A DNA stretch of 64,000 nt from Chitinophagaceae bacterium (GCA_019745155.1 JAIETM010000012.1:1-64000); one strand, 5' to 3'. Shown: positions 35,619-45,407, counted from the stretch's first letter. Notes: a model not told the origin generated them from the sequence alone. Made by a program: numbers and translations.

Positions 35619-37874
35619 ATGATGCAGCAACCAGATTTTGTGCAGGAAGCTCCTAAACAGAAATATAATTTAACCGAAGAGCAGGAAAAACGAGAGATTC
35701 TCCGGCAATACCGCGCTTTGCTCAGAAGTCTGCGACCCAAACTCAAGAAAGGTGATAAGGAATTGTTGCGCCAGTCGTTTGAAATGGCTGCTGATGCGCA
35801 TAAAACCATGCGCAGAAAAAGTGGCGAGCCCTATATCCTTCATCCCATTGCTGTAGCGATGATTTGTGTGGAAGAAATTGGACTGGGTGTGCGTAGTACC
35901 ATTTGCTCATTACTACACGATACCGTAGAAGATACCGATGTTACTTTAGAAGATATTGAGCGGGAATTTGGTAGTGAGATTGCGCGCATTGTTGACGGAT
36001 TGACCAAGATTGCTAATGTCATTGATACCAACTCATCGCAACAGGCAGAGAATTTCAAGAAGATTCTGTTAACACTTACAGATGATCCGAGAGTTATTCT
36101 CATCAAGCTGGCCGATCGCTTGCACAACATGCGTACACTCGACAGCATGAAGCGGGAAAAACAATTGAAGATTGCCTCTGAAACGGTTTGGGTGTATGCA
36201 CCATTGGCACACCGCATGGGCTTGTACAATATCAAGACAGAAATGGAAGATCTGGCCATGAAATACATGGAGCCGGAAGCATACAAAGAAATTGCCCGTA
36301 AACTTTCTGAAACCAAACGCGAAAGAACCAGGTACATCAATGAATTCATTCGCCCAATTAAGGAAAAGCTGAATGCAGCTGGTTTCTCTTATGAAATTTA
36401 TGGCCGACCAAAAAGCATCCACTCCATCTGGAACAAGATCAAGAAAAAAGGGGTGGCTTTTGAAGAAGTGTATGATCTCTTTGCCATTCGTGTGATTTTA
36501 AATTCAGCGCAGGAAAAAGAAAAAGAGGAATGCTGGAAAGTGTATTCCATGATTACTGATGAATACCTACCTTCTCCTGAACGTTTGCGCGACTGGCTGA
36601 GTAATCCTAAGAGCAATGGTTATGAAGCCTTGCACACCACCGTGATGGGCCCACAGGGTAAATGGGTGGAAGTACAGATTCGCTCAAAAAGAATGAATGA
36701 GATTGCAGAGAAGGGTCTTGCAGCACACTTTAAATATAAGGAAGGCAACAACGAGGAAGATCGCTTCGATAAATGGTTCATGCAGATTCGGGAAGTACTA
36801 AGCACAGATACGGATAGTGTTGACTTTCTGCAAGACTTCAAAACATCTTTTCTAGCAGAGGAAATTTATGTGTACACACCAAAAGGTGATGTGAAAATGT
36901 TGCCTGTTGGTAGTACAGCTTTGGACTTTGCTTTTTCCATTCACTCCGCTGTAGGTTGTAAATGTATCGGTGCCAAAGTGCATCACAAGCTGGTGCCTAT
37001 CAGCCATAAATTGCGCAGTGGCGATCAGGTAGAAATCATTACCAGTAACAAACAAAAGCCTAGCGAAGATTGGCTGAATATTGTTGTTACCGCCAAAGCA
37101 AAAGCCAAGATTAAAGATGCACTGCGTGAAGAAAAACGCAAAGTAGCTGAAGACGGTAAATATACTTTACAGCGAAAGCTGGAATCAACAGGCGCTGCAT
37201 TTAATCAGCACAATATTGACGAGCTCGTTCATTTTTACAAACTACCATCACAATTAGATTTGTTCTATGAAATAGCTGTCAAAAAAATTGAGCTGAAAGA
37301 ACTGAAGGACTTCCATGTCATCGGCGACAAAATAGAAGTACCCAAGCCCAAGCCCATTATTCAGGAGCCACATCATGATCATCCGCAGAAAGGTGGCAGC
37401 AAGAAAGATTCTGAACTAATCATCTTTGGCGAAAGCAGTGATAAGATCATGTATTCACTGGCCAAATGCTGTAACCCTATTCCAGGTGATGATGTGTTTG
37501 GCTTTGTAAGCAGCGGCAAGGGTTTGATTATACATAGAACCAATTGCCCTAATGCAGCACAGCTACTCGCCAATTATGGCCATCGTGTAGTAAAAACCAA
37601 ATGGGCGAAGAATAAGGAAATCTCTTTCCTAACCGGTTTGAAGATTATTGGCTTGGACGATGTGGGTGTGGTACATAAGATTACCAACGTCATCAGCGGT
37701 GAGTTGCGCATCAATATCGCAGGCTTAACCATTGAATCCAGAGAAGGCATTTTTGAGGGCACGATTAAAGTATTTGTGCACGATAAGGAAGAGCTGGAAG
37801 AACTGGTGCAAAGACTAAAATCACTGGATGGAATTCAGACGGTAGACCGCTTTGATACTGACCAGCCCAAATAG
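35619..37874 (+). CDS. spoT: RelA/SpoT family (p)ppGpp synthetase/hydrolase
   Basis: The 751-aa bifunctional enzyme makes and degrades the stringent-response alarmone. The hydrolase domain keeps its metal site (HP at 75, HDTVED at 100-105). The synthetase domain has GRPKS (about 262), NPKSNGYEALHT and EVQIRS. TGS (YVYTPKGDV), a zinc-finger-like (CCNPIPGDD) and a C-terminal ACT domain follow. Both activities look intact. The start at 35619 (MMQQPDF) is chosen over 35556, which lies in the divergent exporter's upstream region. Confidence 0.93.
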   Translation: MMQQPDFVQEAPKQKYNLTEEQEKREILRQYRALLRSLRPKLKKGDKELLRQSFEMAADAHKTMRRKSGEPYILHPIAVAMICVEEIGLGVRSTICSLLHDTVEDTDVTLEDIEREFGSEIARIVDGLTKIANVIDTNSSQQAENFKKILLTLTDDPRVILIKLADRLHNMRTLDSMKREKQLKIASETVWVYAPLAHRMGLYNIKTEMEDLAMKYMEPEAYKEIARKLSETKRERTRYINEFIRPIKEKLNAAGFSYEIYGRPKSIHSIWNKIKKKGVAFEEVYDLFAIRVILNSAQEKEKEECWKVYSMITDEYLPSPERLRDWLSNPKSNGYEALHTTVMGPQGKWVEVQIRSKRMNEIAEKGLAAHFKYKEGNNEEDRFDKWFMQIREVLSTDTDSVDFLQDFKTSFLAEEIYVYTPKGDVKMLPVGSTALDFAFSIHSAVGCKCIGAKVHHKLVPISHKLRSGDQVEIITSNKQKPSEDWLNIVVTAKAKAKIKDALREEKRKVAEDGKYTLQRKLESTGAAFNQHNIDELVHFYKLPSQLDLFYEIAVKKIELKELKDFHVIGDKIEVPKPKPIIQEPHHDHPQKGGSKKDSELIIFGESSDKIMYSLAKCCNPIPGDDVFGFVSSGKGLIIHRTNCPNAAQLLANYGHRVVKTKWAKNKEISFLTGLKIIGLDDVGVVHKITNVISGELRINIAGLTIESREGIFEGTIKVFVHDKEELEELVQRLKSLDGIQTVDRFDTDQPK

Positions 37875-37991
37875 CCATACAAAAGATTCCCGGATTAGAC
37901 AAGAAAGACCACAAATTTTGCGGCAAAATCTCTTCACAGCATTGCTGTATAATTAATTTTTACACAGGGGAATTTGGTTACCTGCAAGGTG

Positions 37992-37999
37992 TATTTTTG
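37992..37999 (+). promoter_or_regulatory. -7 box of purA
   Basis: TATTTTTG is a perfect TAnnTTTG, 19 nt before the purA ATG. A TTTG (37973-37976) lies 15 bp upstream, shorter than usual. Further upstream (37915-37929) is a 15-bp dyad, ATTTTG-CGG-CAAAAT, a possible operator. Confidence 0.45.
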
Positions 38000-38018
38000 C
38001 CGCGTTCAAACTAACATT

Positions 38019-39281
38019 ATGGTAGACGTAATTCTCGGCCTACAATGGGGTGATGAGGGCAAAGGCAAGATTGTTGACTATTTCGCTCCTCAATACGATA
38101 TCATCGCTCGTTTCCAGGGCGGTCCCAATGCAGGACACACATTATATGTGCAGGACAAGAAAATTGTATTGCACCAGATTCCATCCGGTATCTTTCACCA
38201 GAACACCATCAACCTCATTGGTAATGGTGTGGTATTGGATCCGGTTACGCTGAAAAGAGAGTGTGAAGCAGTTGCTGCTTTCGGCATTGATGTAAAGAAA
38301 AACCTCTTTATCTCTGAGCGTACCAATATCATTGTACCAACACACCGCGCTTTGGACAAAGCATCTGAAATGTCTAAAGGTGAAAGCAAGATTGGTTCTA
38401 CCCTGAAAGGTATTGGTCCTTCTTACATGGATAAAACCGGCAGAAATGCTTTGCGTGTTGGCGACTTATTGGATCGCCATTTCACCACGCAGTACATCAA
38501 ACTGCGTATGAAGCACCAAAAACTGCTGGATAATTTCCATTTTATGGAAGACATCTCTGCATGGGAAGAAGAATTCTTCGATGCATTGGAGTTTCTGAGA
38601 ACCTTGAATGTGGTGAATGGCGAATACTTCATCAACAACCACATCAGCAGCGGTAAGAAAGTATTGGCTGAAGGTGCACAAGGAAGTATGTTGGATATCG
38701 ACTTTGGTACTTTCCCATTTGTAACATCATCAAATACAATTTCTGCAGGTGTATGTACTGGTTTAGGTGTGGCGCCACAGAAAATCAATAATGTAATGGG
38801 TGTTACCAAAGCTTATTGTACAAGAGTTGGTAGCGGCCCCTTCCCTACAGAATTGCATGATGCAACTGGCGAAGAGTTGAGAAAGATTGGTAACGAGTTT
38901 GGTGCAACTACCGGAAGACCACGTCGTTGTGGCTGGATTGATTTGGTTGCATTGAAATATACTTGCATGATCAATGGTGTAACACAAGTGATCATGACGA
39001 AAGCAGATGTACTCGACAGCTTTGCTGATCTGCAAGTATGTACTGCGTATCAGGTGAATGGAAAGGAGACCAAGGAAGTGCCTTTCCAAATGGCGAAAAC
39101 ATTACCTGAACCTGTTTATCAAAGTTTCAAAGGCTGGAATACGGATACAACTCAGATCAAAGCAGCAGCTGAACTACCTGCCACCATGCATACATATATC
39201 GATTTCATCAATGCATCAATTGGTGCACCGGTGAAATATGTATCGAATGGCCCAGGCAGAGATCAGATTGTTTGTCTTTGA
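38019..39281 (+). CDS. purA: Adenylosuccinate synthetase
   Basis: PurA joins IMP and aspartate with GTP hydrolysis, the first committed step to AMP. The 420-aa protein starts with the canonical GLQWGDEGKGK (residues 6-16), the GTP loop with the catalytic Asp, and has GPGRDQ at the C-terminus. The ATG at 38019 is used; the frame extends to a TTG at 37974, but that lies upstream of the promoter box. It is about 145 bp after the RelA/SpoT gene. Confidence 0.96.
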   Translation: MVDVILGLQWGDEGKGKIVDYFAPQYDIIARFQGGPNAGHTLYVQDKKIVLHQIPSGIFHQNTINLIGNGVVLDPVTLKRECEAVAAFGIDVKKNLFISERTNIIVPTHRALDKASEMSKGESKIGSTLKGIGPSYMDKTGRNALRVGDLLDRHFTTQYIKLRMKHQKLLDNFHFMEDISAWEEEFFDALEFLRTLNVVNGEYFINNHISSGKKVLAEGAQGSMLDIDFGTFPFVTSSNTISAGVCTGLGVAPQKINNVMGVTKAYCTRVGSGPFPTELHDATGEELRKIGNEFGATTGRPRRCGWIDLVALKYTCMINGVTQVIMTKADVLDSFADLQVCTAYQVNGKETKEVPFQMAKTLPEPVYQSFKGWNTDTTQIKAAAELPATMHTYIDFINASIGAPVKYVSNGPGRDQIVCL

Positions 39282-39372
39282 TGAGTAACTGGCACTGCAT
39301 TTGATGAACAAAAAATTTTTTTGGTTCGTAATGGTTTCAGTTGAAATTTTACACCGCTAATCTTATTAGAAT

Positions 39373-39771
39373 ATGGCAGCGAAATCTAGTAAGGGATCTA
39401 AATCCACTACCCCGAAAAAGACAGAAGAGAAAGAAGTGAAAGCGTCCAGTAAGAAAAAGCATCAGGAAGATGATGAGCTGGAAGATGATGATGACATGGA
39501 GGAAACTCCTGCTCGTAAATCTTCTACCAAATCTGATGATGACGAAGAAGAGCTGGATGAAGTAGACGATGATTGGGAAAAAGTTGACGAAGAAGACAAC
39601 TGGGACCCCGACTTCGATGAATTCGATATTCCAAAGAGCCGCACCAAGAAAGCATCCACTGGTGGCAAAAAGAAAGAGGAAGACGATGATTTAGGTCTGG
39701 ATGAAGACTTCAAAGAATTTGACCTGTTTAGTGACAAGGGCGGATTCGATGATGAAGATGATGACTTCTAA
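39373..39771 (+). CDS. Highly acidic low-complexity protein
   Basis: The 132-aa product is about 39% Asp+Glu (52 of 132), with a Lys/Ser-rich first 30 residues and a second basic patch near 88-100, then an acidic tail. No signal peptide, membrane segment or known domain is seen, and it is probably disordered. The clean start and stop and its position between purA and pabB support a real gene. The antisense Ser-rich frame is an artefact of the GAT/GAA repeats. Function unknown. Confidence 0.65.
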   Translation: MAAKSSKGSKSTTPKKTEEKEVKASSKKKHQEDDELEDDDDMEETPARKSSTKSDDDEEELDEVDDDWEKVDEEDNWDPDFDEFDIPKSRTKKASTGGKKKEEDDDLGLDEDFKEFDLFSDKGGFDDEDDDF

Positions 39772-39780
39772 ATTACACGC

Positions 39781-41055
39781 ATGAAATACTCAGCCGGTTT
39801 TGCACCGGATGAACATCGTATTCAAAAATCGCAAATGTTGAATTGGGCCTCCCGGTTCAACATTTGTGTTTTACTGGACAACCATGGCTATGATTCGCCT
39901 CACAAGTCCAAAGAATGGCTATTGGCTGTAGGCGCCACCACTAGCTTTCAACCAACCGATACAGCAACGCTTGATGCATTCATGCAGGCACATCAAGGCA
40001 AATGGATATTCGGTCATATCAGTTATGAATACGGGCATACACTTATCGGTAAAAAAGCCAGAACAGAAGACTTTATCGGATTTCCCATACTACAATTCTT
40101 TTGTCCCGAAATAGTGATTGAATGCAGCAACGCACATCTGAAAATCTACAGCGATACAATACCCGTTGTACAAGTACTGGAAGCGATCCAATCGTGCACA
40201 CCGCAAAGCCCGCAATACCACAGTACAGTAAGACTTACGCCCAAATTATCTAAGCAAGCGTACATAGAGGCTATACAAGCTTTGAAAGGGCATATCAGCA
40301 GGGGCGATTGTTACGAGATCAATTATTGTCAACAATTTGCTGCAACCAACGCGTCTATCGACCCACTTCATGTCTATCATCAACTGAGTGCGGTTTCACC
40401 AACGCCGTTTGCAGCATTCTATCGCAATGAAGATAAATACCTACTCTGCGCTAGTCCGGAGAGATTCCTCAAAAAAACCGGTGAGACTTTAATCTCTCAA
40501 CCCATCAAAGGCACATTCAAGCGAAACCTGCAGAATGCTACTTTGGATGATATGCTGAAAACAGCTTTACAAAATGATCCCAAAGAACGCAGTGAAAATG
40601 TGATGGTAGTAGACCTTGTGCGGAATGACCTTAGCAGGGTTTGTTTACCAGGATCTGTACATGTTAGCGAATTATTCGGCATTTATAGCTTCCCTCAGGT
40701 GCATCAGATGATTTCTACCATTGAAGGCACTTTAAAACCAGGGCTTGGTTTCTCCGCTATATTGAAAGCGCTTTTCCCAATGGGTAGCATGACAGGCGCG
40801 CCAAAAGAAAGTGTGATGCAGCTGGTTGATGCTTATGAGCCCACACCAAGAGGCCTGTATTCAGGCACCATTGGCTATATCGCACCAAATGGTGATTTTG
40901 ATTTTAATGTAGTGATACGAAGCATCGTTTACAACGCAACACTACAGCATATCAGTTATCATGCAGGCAGCGGCATCACTTACTATTGTGATGCTGAAAC
41001 AGAATATCAAGAATGTTTGTTGAAGGCTGAAGCCATGTCTGTTGCACTAAGCTAG
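39781..41055 (+). CDS. pabB: Aminodeoxychorismate synthase component I
   Basis: The 424-aa chorismate-binding enzyme has the PabB-type PIKGT (Lys243) and GSMTGAPKES (about 334-343). It makes 4-amino-4-deoxychorismate for folate. PIKGT separates it from TrpE. No pabA or pabC is adjacent. It starts 9 bp after the acidic-protein gene, so the two may be co-transcribed. Confidence 0.9.
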   Translation: MKYSAGFAPDEHRIQKSQMLNWASRFNICVLLDNHGYDSPHKSKEWLLAVGATTSFQPTDTATLDAFMQAHQGKWIFGHISYEYGHTLIGKKARTEDFIGFPILQFFCPEIVIECSNAHLKIYSDTIPVVQVLEAIQSCTPQSPQYHSTVRLTPKLSKQAYIEAIQALKGHISRGDCYEINYCQQFAATNASIDPLHVYHQLSAVSPTPFAAFYRNEDKYLLCASPERFLKKTGETLISQPIKGTFKRNLQNATLDDMLKTALQNDPKERSENVMVVDLVRNDLSRVCLPGSVHVSELFGIYSFPQVHQMISTIEGTLKPGLGFSAILKALFPMGSMTGAPKESVMQLVDAYEPTPRGLYSGTIGYIAPNGDFDFNVVIRSIVYNATLQHISYHAGSGITYYCDAETEYQECLLKAEAMSVALS

Positions 41056-41099
41056 CATAGCGATGAAAAAAATTGTACCTTACTTACATAGTAAGCGTA

Positions 41100-42173
41100 A
41101 TGCCCTTAGACAGTCCAACGCATATTAGTAAAACAATTCTCCAAAGGCAACAAGATATTGCCATTCGTGCATGGCAGTTACAAACCTTATTGTTTCCTGA
41201 ATTAACCCACAAGTACAGTGGTGCAATGGAAGAAAAATGTCTGGAAGACATTCGTTACCACCTACAATACTTATATGAAGCTTTACAGGCATATGATAAA
41301 AACCTTTTCACCCATTATATCCATTGGGTGAATGATGTGCTAAGCAGCAGAAATATTCCAACCAAAGAACTCATAGATAATTTAAGCTGCATCAAGAATG
41401 TGCTTAGACAATTCCTGAACGATGAAGAATATAGTTTAGCCAGTTTGTATCTGGAAGAAGCGGTTGATATCTTAAAAAGACAGATAAAACAGGATACACC
41501 AGACATACTCCAACATTCGGCAATGCAGCATGAACGTAAGCATTATCTGCATTTATTGCTGAATCAGGAACGCCATGCCGCTTATTCATACATACATGCA
41601 TTAGTAAACAAAAAGTATAGCCTTCAGGATATTTACTTGCATGTTTTCCAGGCTGCCCAGTATGAAATTGGCCAACGATGGCAGGAAAACAAACTGTCGG
41701 TTGCACAGGAACATTATTGTACGGCAGTAACACAACAAATCATGTGCAGTTTATTGCCACAAATCTTCAGTACTCCCAAAAAGCAGATGCATATGCTTGC
41801 TTGCTGTACTTCTGGTGAACTGCATGAACTTGGTTTGCGTATGGTAGCAGATTTTTTTGAACTGGATGGATGGGACACTTGCTTCTTAGGTGCCAATACA
41901 CCAGAACAGGCAGTAGCAGATATGATAGAACAACAACACTTCGACATCATTGCTATTTCCACTACCATGACTTTTCATCTGGATCGTGTAAGATCAACAA
42001 TCAAAAAAATACGGTCATTTGAGTCAAGTAAAAACACCAAAATCATCGTCGGGGGAAACCCTTTTAATATTGGAACAGGGCTCTGGAAAAACGTGGGCGC
42101 AGATGCCTATGCAGGCAATGCACAAGAAGCTGTAGCTGTTGCCAATTTAATTTGTACAACTGCGCTTGCATGA
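41100..42173 (+). CDS. CarH-like cobalamin-binding sensor protein without DNA-binding domain
   Basis: From ATG 41100 the product is 357 aa. Residues about 145-225 form a helical cobalamin-cap domain with the W-x9-EH signature of adenosylcobalamin photoreceptors (Trp194, Glu204-His205). The Rossmann-like B12 domain follows with the ExHxxG motif (Glu240, His242, Gly245) for base-off binding. In place of a MerR DNA-binding domain there are about 130 helical residues resembling an RsbR-type sensor N-terminus. It overlaps the PAS-protein gene by 4 nt (ATGA). A light or B12 sensor acting through a partner protein is the likely role (inference). Confidence 0.8.
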   Translation: MPLDSPTHISKTILQRQQDIAIRAWQLQTLLFPELTHKYSGAMEEKCLEDIRYHLQYLYEALQAYDKNLFTHYIHWVNDVLSSRNIPTKELIDNLSCIKNVLRQFLNDEEYSLASLYLEEAVDILKRQIKQDTPDILQHSAMQHERKHYLHLLLNQERHAAYSYIHALVNKKYSLQDIYLHVFQAAQYEIGQRWQENKLSVAQEHYCTAVTQQIMCSLLPQIFSTPKKQMHMLACCTSGELHELGLRMVADFFELDGWDTCFLGANTPEQAVADMIEQQHFDIIAISTTMTFHLDRVRSTIKKIRSFESSKNTKIIVGGNPFNIGTGLWKNVGADAYAGNAQEAVAVANLICTTALA

Positions 42174-42601
42174 AACATACTGTACCATATGTAGACTTTT
42201 GTCTGGAATGTGAACATGATGGCAAGGTTTTATCTGTGCTGAAAACATCTATCACGATGGATTTTGATCAGCAGTCTCCAGTATATCTTCAAGATCTGAT
42301 TGCTGAAGCCAGTGTATCAAAAGCTGCAGAGCTATTACAACAAGTAGATACTGATGGGGTAAGTATCGACTGGGAATTGCAGGTAAAAAATGGCAAAGCG
42401 ATTGTTTGGATGGTTTTATCGGGCTTCCGTGTATTCAACAAAATCATCATCATAGGCTCGTCTAGAAAAATGCATTACGACCTTGCCTTATTTGATGAAA
42501 TGATGCAGATCAATAATGATCAATCGAATCAGATCAGGGAATTGGTGAAAGAGAATACACAGTTAAAAGCTCAGCTGGCGAAACAACAAATCAGCCATTG
42601 A
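42170..42601 (+). CDS. PAS-like sensor protein with coiled-coil tail and no kinase domain
   Basis: The 143-aa protein looks like one PAS domain (about 1-105; VDFCLECEHDGKVLSV, GKAIVWMVLSGFRVF) followed by a helical coiled coil (about 105-140) of the type that usually leads into a histidine kinase. It ends there, without HisKA or ATPase domains. The ATG overlaps the stop of the B12 protein gene (ATGA), so the pair is made together. Its 3' end overlaps the convergent transglycosylase gene by 11 nt. It could be a stand-alone partner or a kinase that lost its catalytic part. Confidence 0.65.
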   Translation: MKHTVPYVDFCLECEHDGKVLSVLKTSITMDFDQQSPVYLQDLIAEASVSKAAELLQQVDTDGVSIDWELQVKNGKAIVWMVLSGFRVFNKIIIIGSSRKMHYDLALFDEMMQINNDQSNQIRELVKENTQLKAQLAKQQISH

Positions 42602-43667
42602 TTCGGCCTTCTAATAAAGCACGTACAGATTCAATCAGTATCTGTCCTTTTCTTGCTTCAAATACCACAGCACGTTCTTTGCTTAAACGCATGGGGTATT
42701 TTTTACCTTCTGCTAAAGTTTTATCAAAGCCGGGATTCCATTTATTGAATTGCTGAATATCCATGAGCAATTGATTGGAAACAACTACAGAATGATAACG
42801 ACCGCTTACTTCCACCACGGCTGTATTGGCCATTTCTTCTGCAGTCAATTGTTCCGCAGCATCCATTTTAGCCAAACTAGCTTTATGTAATTCCGTTTCT
42901 TCAGCTGTCATTGTCGTCCAGCCACCACTTCCTTCGAAGATGAAATGCGTAGCGATAAATTTCTTTACGTGGGTTCTGGTTTCTTCTGGTAAGTAGTATT
43001 GTAAATCCCAAAAATCACGACTACCCGTTTTCTTGATAGCATTCTTCACACGTCCGGCACCGCCATTATACGCGGCAACTACCAGTAACCAATCGCCAAA
43101 CTCTGTATACAATTCCTTGATTAGTCTTGCTGCAGCATGGGTGCTCTTGTAATAATCGGTACGTTCATCCAGCATACCGCCTGTTCTTAAACCAAAGCGT
43201 CTCGCCTCATAAGGCATTAACTGCCAGGGACCAGCTGCTCCGGCCCATGACACCAAGCCAGGCTTGAGATGGCTTTCAATCACACTCAAGTACTTCATTT
43301 CCTTGGGCAGACCATATTGTGAGAGGATATTATCGTATAAGTCGAAATAAGGCTTACCCCAGGTTTTCATGCGCTCCATTTCCTTACCCTGCTTTCGAAT
43401 ATAATCCTGTACAAATCCGATAGCTCTTGGATTGAGTTGTGCGCTGTACGGACTACTTGGATCAAAACGATTATTGGTAAAGAGGCTTTTGAACGCCGTT
43501 TTATCGTTGCTTAGGTCAGATGTATCTTTCCCAATACGTCCAAATAAAGGATCCATGCCTTCACGGAAGGACATAGTACCTACAGCTCCGGCCACAAAGG
43601 CAAAAGCCACCAGAGAAACCCTGGCCACGCTTACAGAACTATTGATACTGATACCAAACCAACGCAT
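42591..43667 (-). CDS. Lytic transglycosylase (SLT/MltD-type)
   Basis: The 358-aa enzyme has an N-terminal transmembrane anchor or signal (about 14-32) and an SLT domain with catalytic Glu131 (SVIESHLKP), GPWQLMPYEAR and VVAAYNGGAGRV. It cleaves peptidoglycan glycan strands to 1,6-anhydro products. The C-terminal 100 residues have no LysM repeat. It follows gatA by 15 bp. Confidence 0.9.
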   Translation of the reverse strand: MRWFGISINSSVSVARVSLVAFAFVAGAVGTMSFREGMDPLFGRIGKDTSDLSNDKTAFKSLFTNNRFDPSSPYSAQLNPRAIGFVQDYIRKQGKEMERMKTWGKPYFDLYDNILSQYGLPKEMKYLSVIESHLKPGLVSWAGAAGPWQLMPYEARRFGLRTGGMLDERTDYYKSTHAAARLIKELYTEFGDWLLVVAAYNGGAGRVKNAIKKTGSRDFWDLQYYLPEETRTHVKKFIATHFIFEGSGGWTTMTAEETELHKASLAKMDAAEQLTAEEMANTAVVEVSGRYHSVVVSNQLLMDIQQFNKWNPGFDKTLAEGKKYPMRLSKERAVVFEARKGQILIESVRALLEGRING

Positions 43668-43682
43668 AGAAAACTTGACCTT

Positions 43683-45125
43683 TTACTTTCCGCCGAGCTC
43701 AAGAAGCTTTTTGGAAAGGCGGAGCAAAGATACCTCGCTGAAAGGAGAAGTCATGAGTTGGAGCCCATAGGGCAGCCCATTGGGGTGTTGGAACAAAGGC
43801 AGGGAAACAGCAGGGCAACCCACCAAGTTGGCCAGCACTGTATAAATGTCAGCCAGGTACATTTCTACCGGATCTTGACTCTTTTCGCCGAAAGCCCAGG
43901 CAGTGGATGGCACTGTGGGACTGATAAACCCATCATAATGCGAAAAAATGGATTGCACCTGATTGGTCAAAAGTCTTCTAACTTGCTGAGCCTTAGTAAA
44001 ATAAGCATCGAAATAGCCCTCACTCAGCACAAAGGTACCAAGCAGGATACGCTTCTTCACCTCTTTGCCAAAACCTTCAGATCTGGAACGCTTATACAGG
44101 TCTGTCAAATCATCAGTTGAAACATCCGAACGATGCCCAAACCTAACCCCATCATAGCGCGAAAGATTGCTGGAAGCCTCCGCAGTTGTTAAAATATAGT
44201 AAGTAGGAACAATGTACTCAAGTAGTTCAAAATCAACAGGTTCTACGATATGACCTTGGGCTGTTAAATTTTTGATAAACGCCTCCATTCCTTCCCGAAT
44301 TACTGGGTCTAAACCGGGATGTTGCAGCATTTGCGGACTGTAGGCCAGCCGCATGGGTTGGTCTGATTTGGACTCAATTTCTACTGAATAAGCAGGTACC
44401 GGCTGTGCGGAAACTGTACTATCAAATGCATCTTCGCCTGCTATTACTTCTAAGGCAAGCGCTACATCTTCAATCTGCTTAGCGAAAATGCCAATCTGGT
44501 CAAAAGAAGATGCATAAGCAATGAGTCCGTAGCGAGAAATACGTCCATAACTGGGTTTCATACCAATGATGCCACAGAAATCTGCTGGCTGGCGAACAGA
44601 CCCACCGGTATCACTGCCCAAACTCAGCATACACATATCCGCTTGAACCGCTACTGCAGAGCCTCCTGAAGAACCACCCGGTACACGATTGGTATCCAGC
44701 GCATTCCTGACCGCACCAAAAGCAGAGTGTTCATTGCTGCTGCCCATGGCAAATTCATCGCAGTTTTGTCGGCCCAGAATAATGGCACCGGCTTCAAGCA
44801 GCCTTACTACTGCAGTAGCATTGTACACAGCAGTATATTCCTTCAAAATCTTGGATGCAGCAGACATTGAATGTCCCTGATATGCCAATACATCTTTAAT
44901 GCCAATGACTACGCCATGTAAGGGCTTCAATGGCTTGCCTGCAATCCTTTCTGCATCTAATACTGCAGCACTGGCCAGTGCTTCCTCAGGAAACAATTCC
45001 AGCCAAGCATTGAGTGATGCTTGATTATTACAGGTATGCAGATAATGCTGAACGGCCTCCACGCAAGTGGTGAGGCCGTTCAATAAGTCTGAATGATAGT
45101 CTTTGATGGTTGTAAAACGGAACAA
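43683..45125 (-). CDS. gatA: Asp/Glu-tRNA amidotransferase subunit A
   Basis: The 480-aa amidase-signature enzyme releases ammonia from glutamine to amidate mischarged tRNA. The Lys-Ser-Ser triad is Lys77 (GIKDVL), a Ser near 152 (GGSSGGS) and Ser176 (DTGGSVRQ). The start is a TTG at 45125 in a TAGCCTTTG context; no ATG gives a full-length N-terminus, and the family normally begins with a similar FxFxTI stretch. tatA lies 28 bp upstream. Confidence 0.93.
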   Translation of the reverse strand: MFRFTTIKDYHSDLLNGLTTCVEAVQHYLHTCNNQASLNAWLELFPEEALASAAVLDAERIAGKPLKPLHGVVIGIKDVLAYQGHSMSAASKILKEYTAVYNATAVVRLLEAGAIILGRQNCDEFAMGSSNEHSAFGAVRNALDTNRVPGGSSGGSAVAVQADMCMLSLGSDTGGSVRQPADFCGIIGMKPSYGRISRYGLIAYASSFDQIGIFAKQIEDVALALEVIAGEDAFDSTVSAQPVPAYSVEIESKSDQPMRLAYSPQMLQHPGLDPVIREGMEAFIKNLTAQGHIVEPVDFELLEYIVPTYYILTTAEASSNLSRYDGVRFGHRSDVSTDDLTDLYKRSRSEGFGKEVKKRILLGTFVLSEGYFDAYFTKAQQVRRLLTNQVQSIFSHYDGFISPTVPSTAWAFGEKSQDPVEMYLADIYTVLANLVGCPAVSLPLFQHPNGLPYGLQLMTSPFSEVSLLRLSKKLLELGGK

Positions 45126-45153
45126 AGGCTAAGGGGGTTGATCAATCGCTCAA

Positions 45154-45336
45154 TTACTGCTTGTCTTTCTCTTTCATGCCTTCTTCGATCTCGCGCTTCA
45201 CGTTGTTTTTTGCATCGTTGAATTCGCGGATACCCTTACCCAAACCTTTCATGAATTCAGGAATCTTTCTTCCACCGAAAAGAATAAGAACGGCCAGTAC
45301 AATGATAATGATCTCAGTAGTGCCTAAACTGCCCAT
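45154..45336 (-). CDS. tatA: Twin-arginine translocase subunit TatA
   Basis: The 60-aa protein has the TatA/E plan: a short N-terminus, one transmembrane helix (about 7-22), the FGG hinge and an amphipathic helix ([18 protein letters not shown]), then a charged tail. It forms the pore of the Tat protein exporter. A near-consensus box, TTACTTTG, ends 19 nt upstream of its ATG. Confidence 0.93.
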   Translation of the reverse strand: MGSLGTTEIIIIVLAVLILFGGRKIPEFMKGLGKGIREFNDAKNNVKREIEEGMKEKDKQ

Positions 45337-45407
45337 AGAAATGTTTTAAGAGCTACAAAGTAAGTGTTTTTCAAGCTAATAATACGCATTCCGAATATAG
45401 AGAACAT

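Noticed and set aside
37915-37929. PurR-type operator upstream of purA
   Set aside because: ATTTTG-CGG-CAAAAT is a good dyad but does not match a known PurR site and no regulator is nearby; it is kept only as a note on the purA promoter.
37974-38018. TTG start 15 codons upstream of PurA
   Set aside because: It precedes the TATTTTTG box and adds residues before the canonical PurA N-terminus.
39462-39737. Antisense Ser-rich ORF over the acidic-protein gene
   Set aside because: It is the mirror of GAT/GAA repeats and has no start context, domain or neighbour support.
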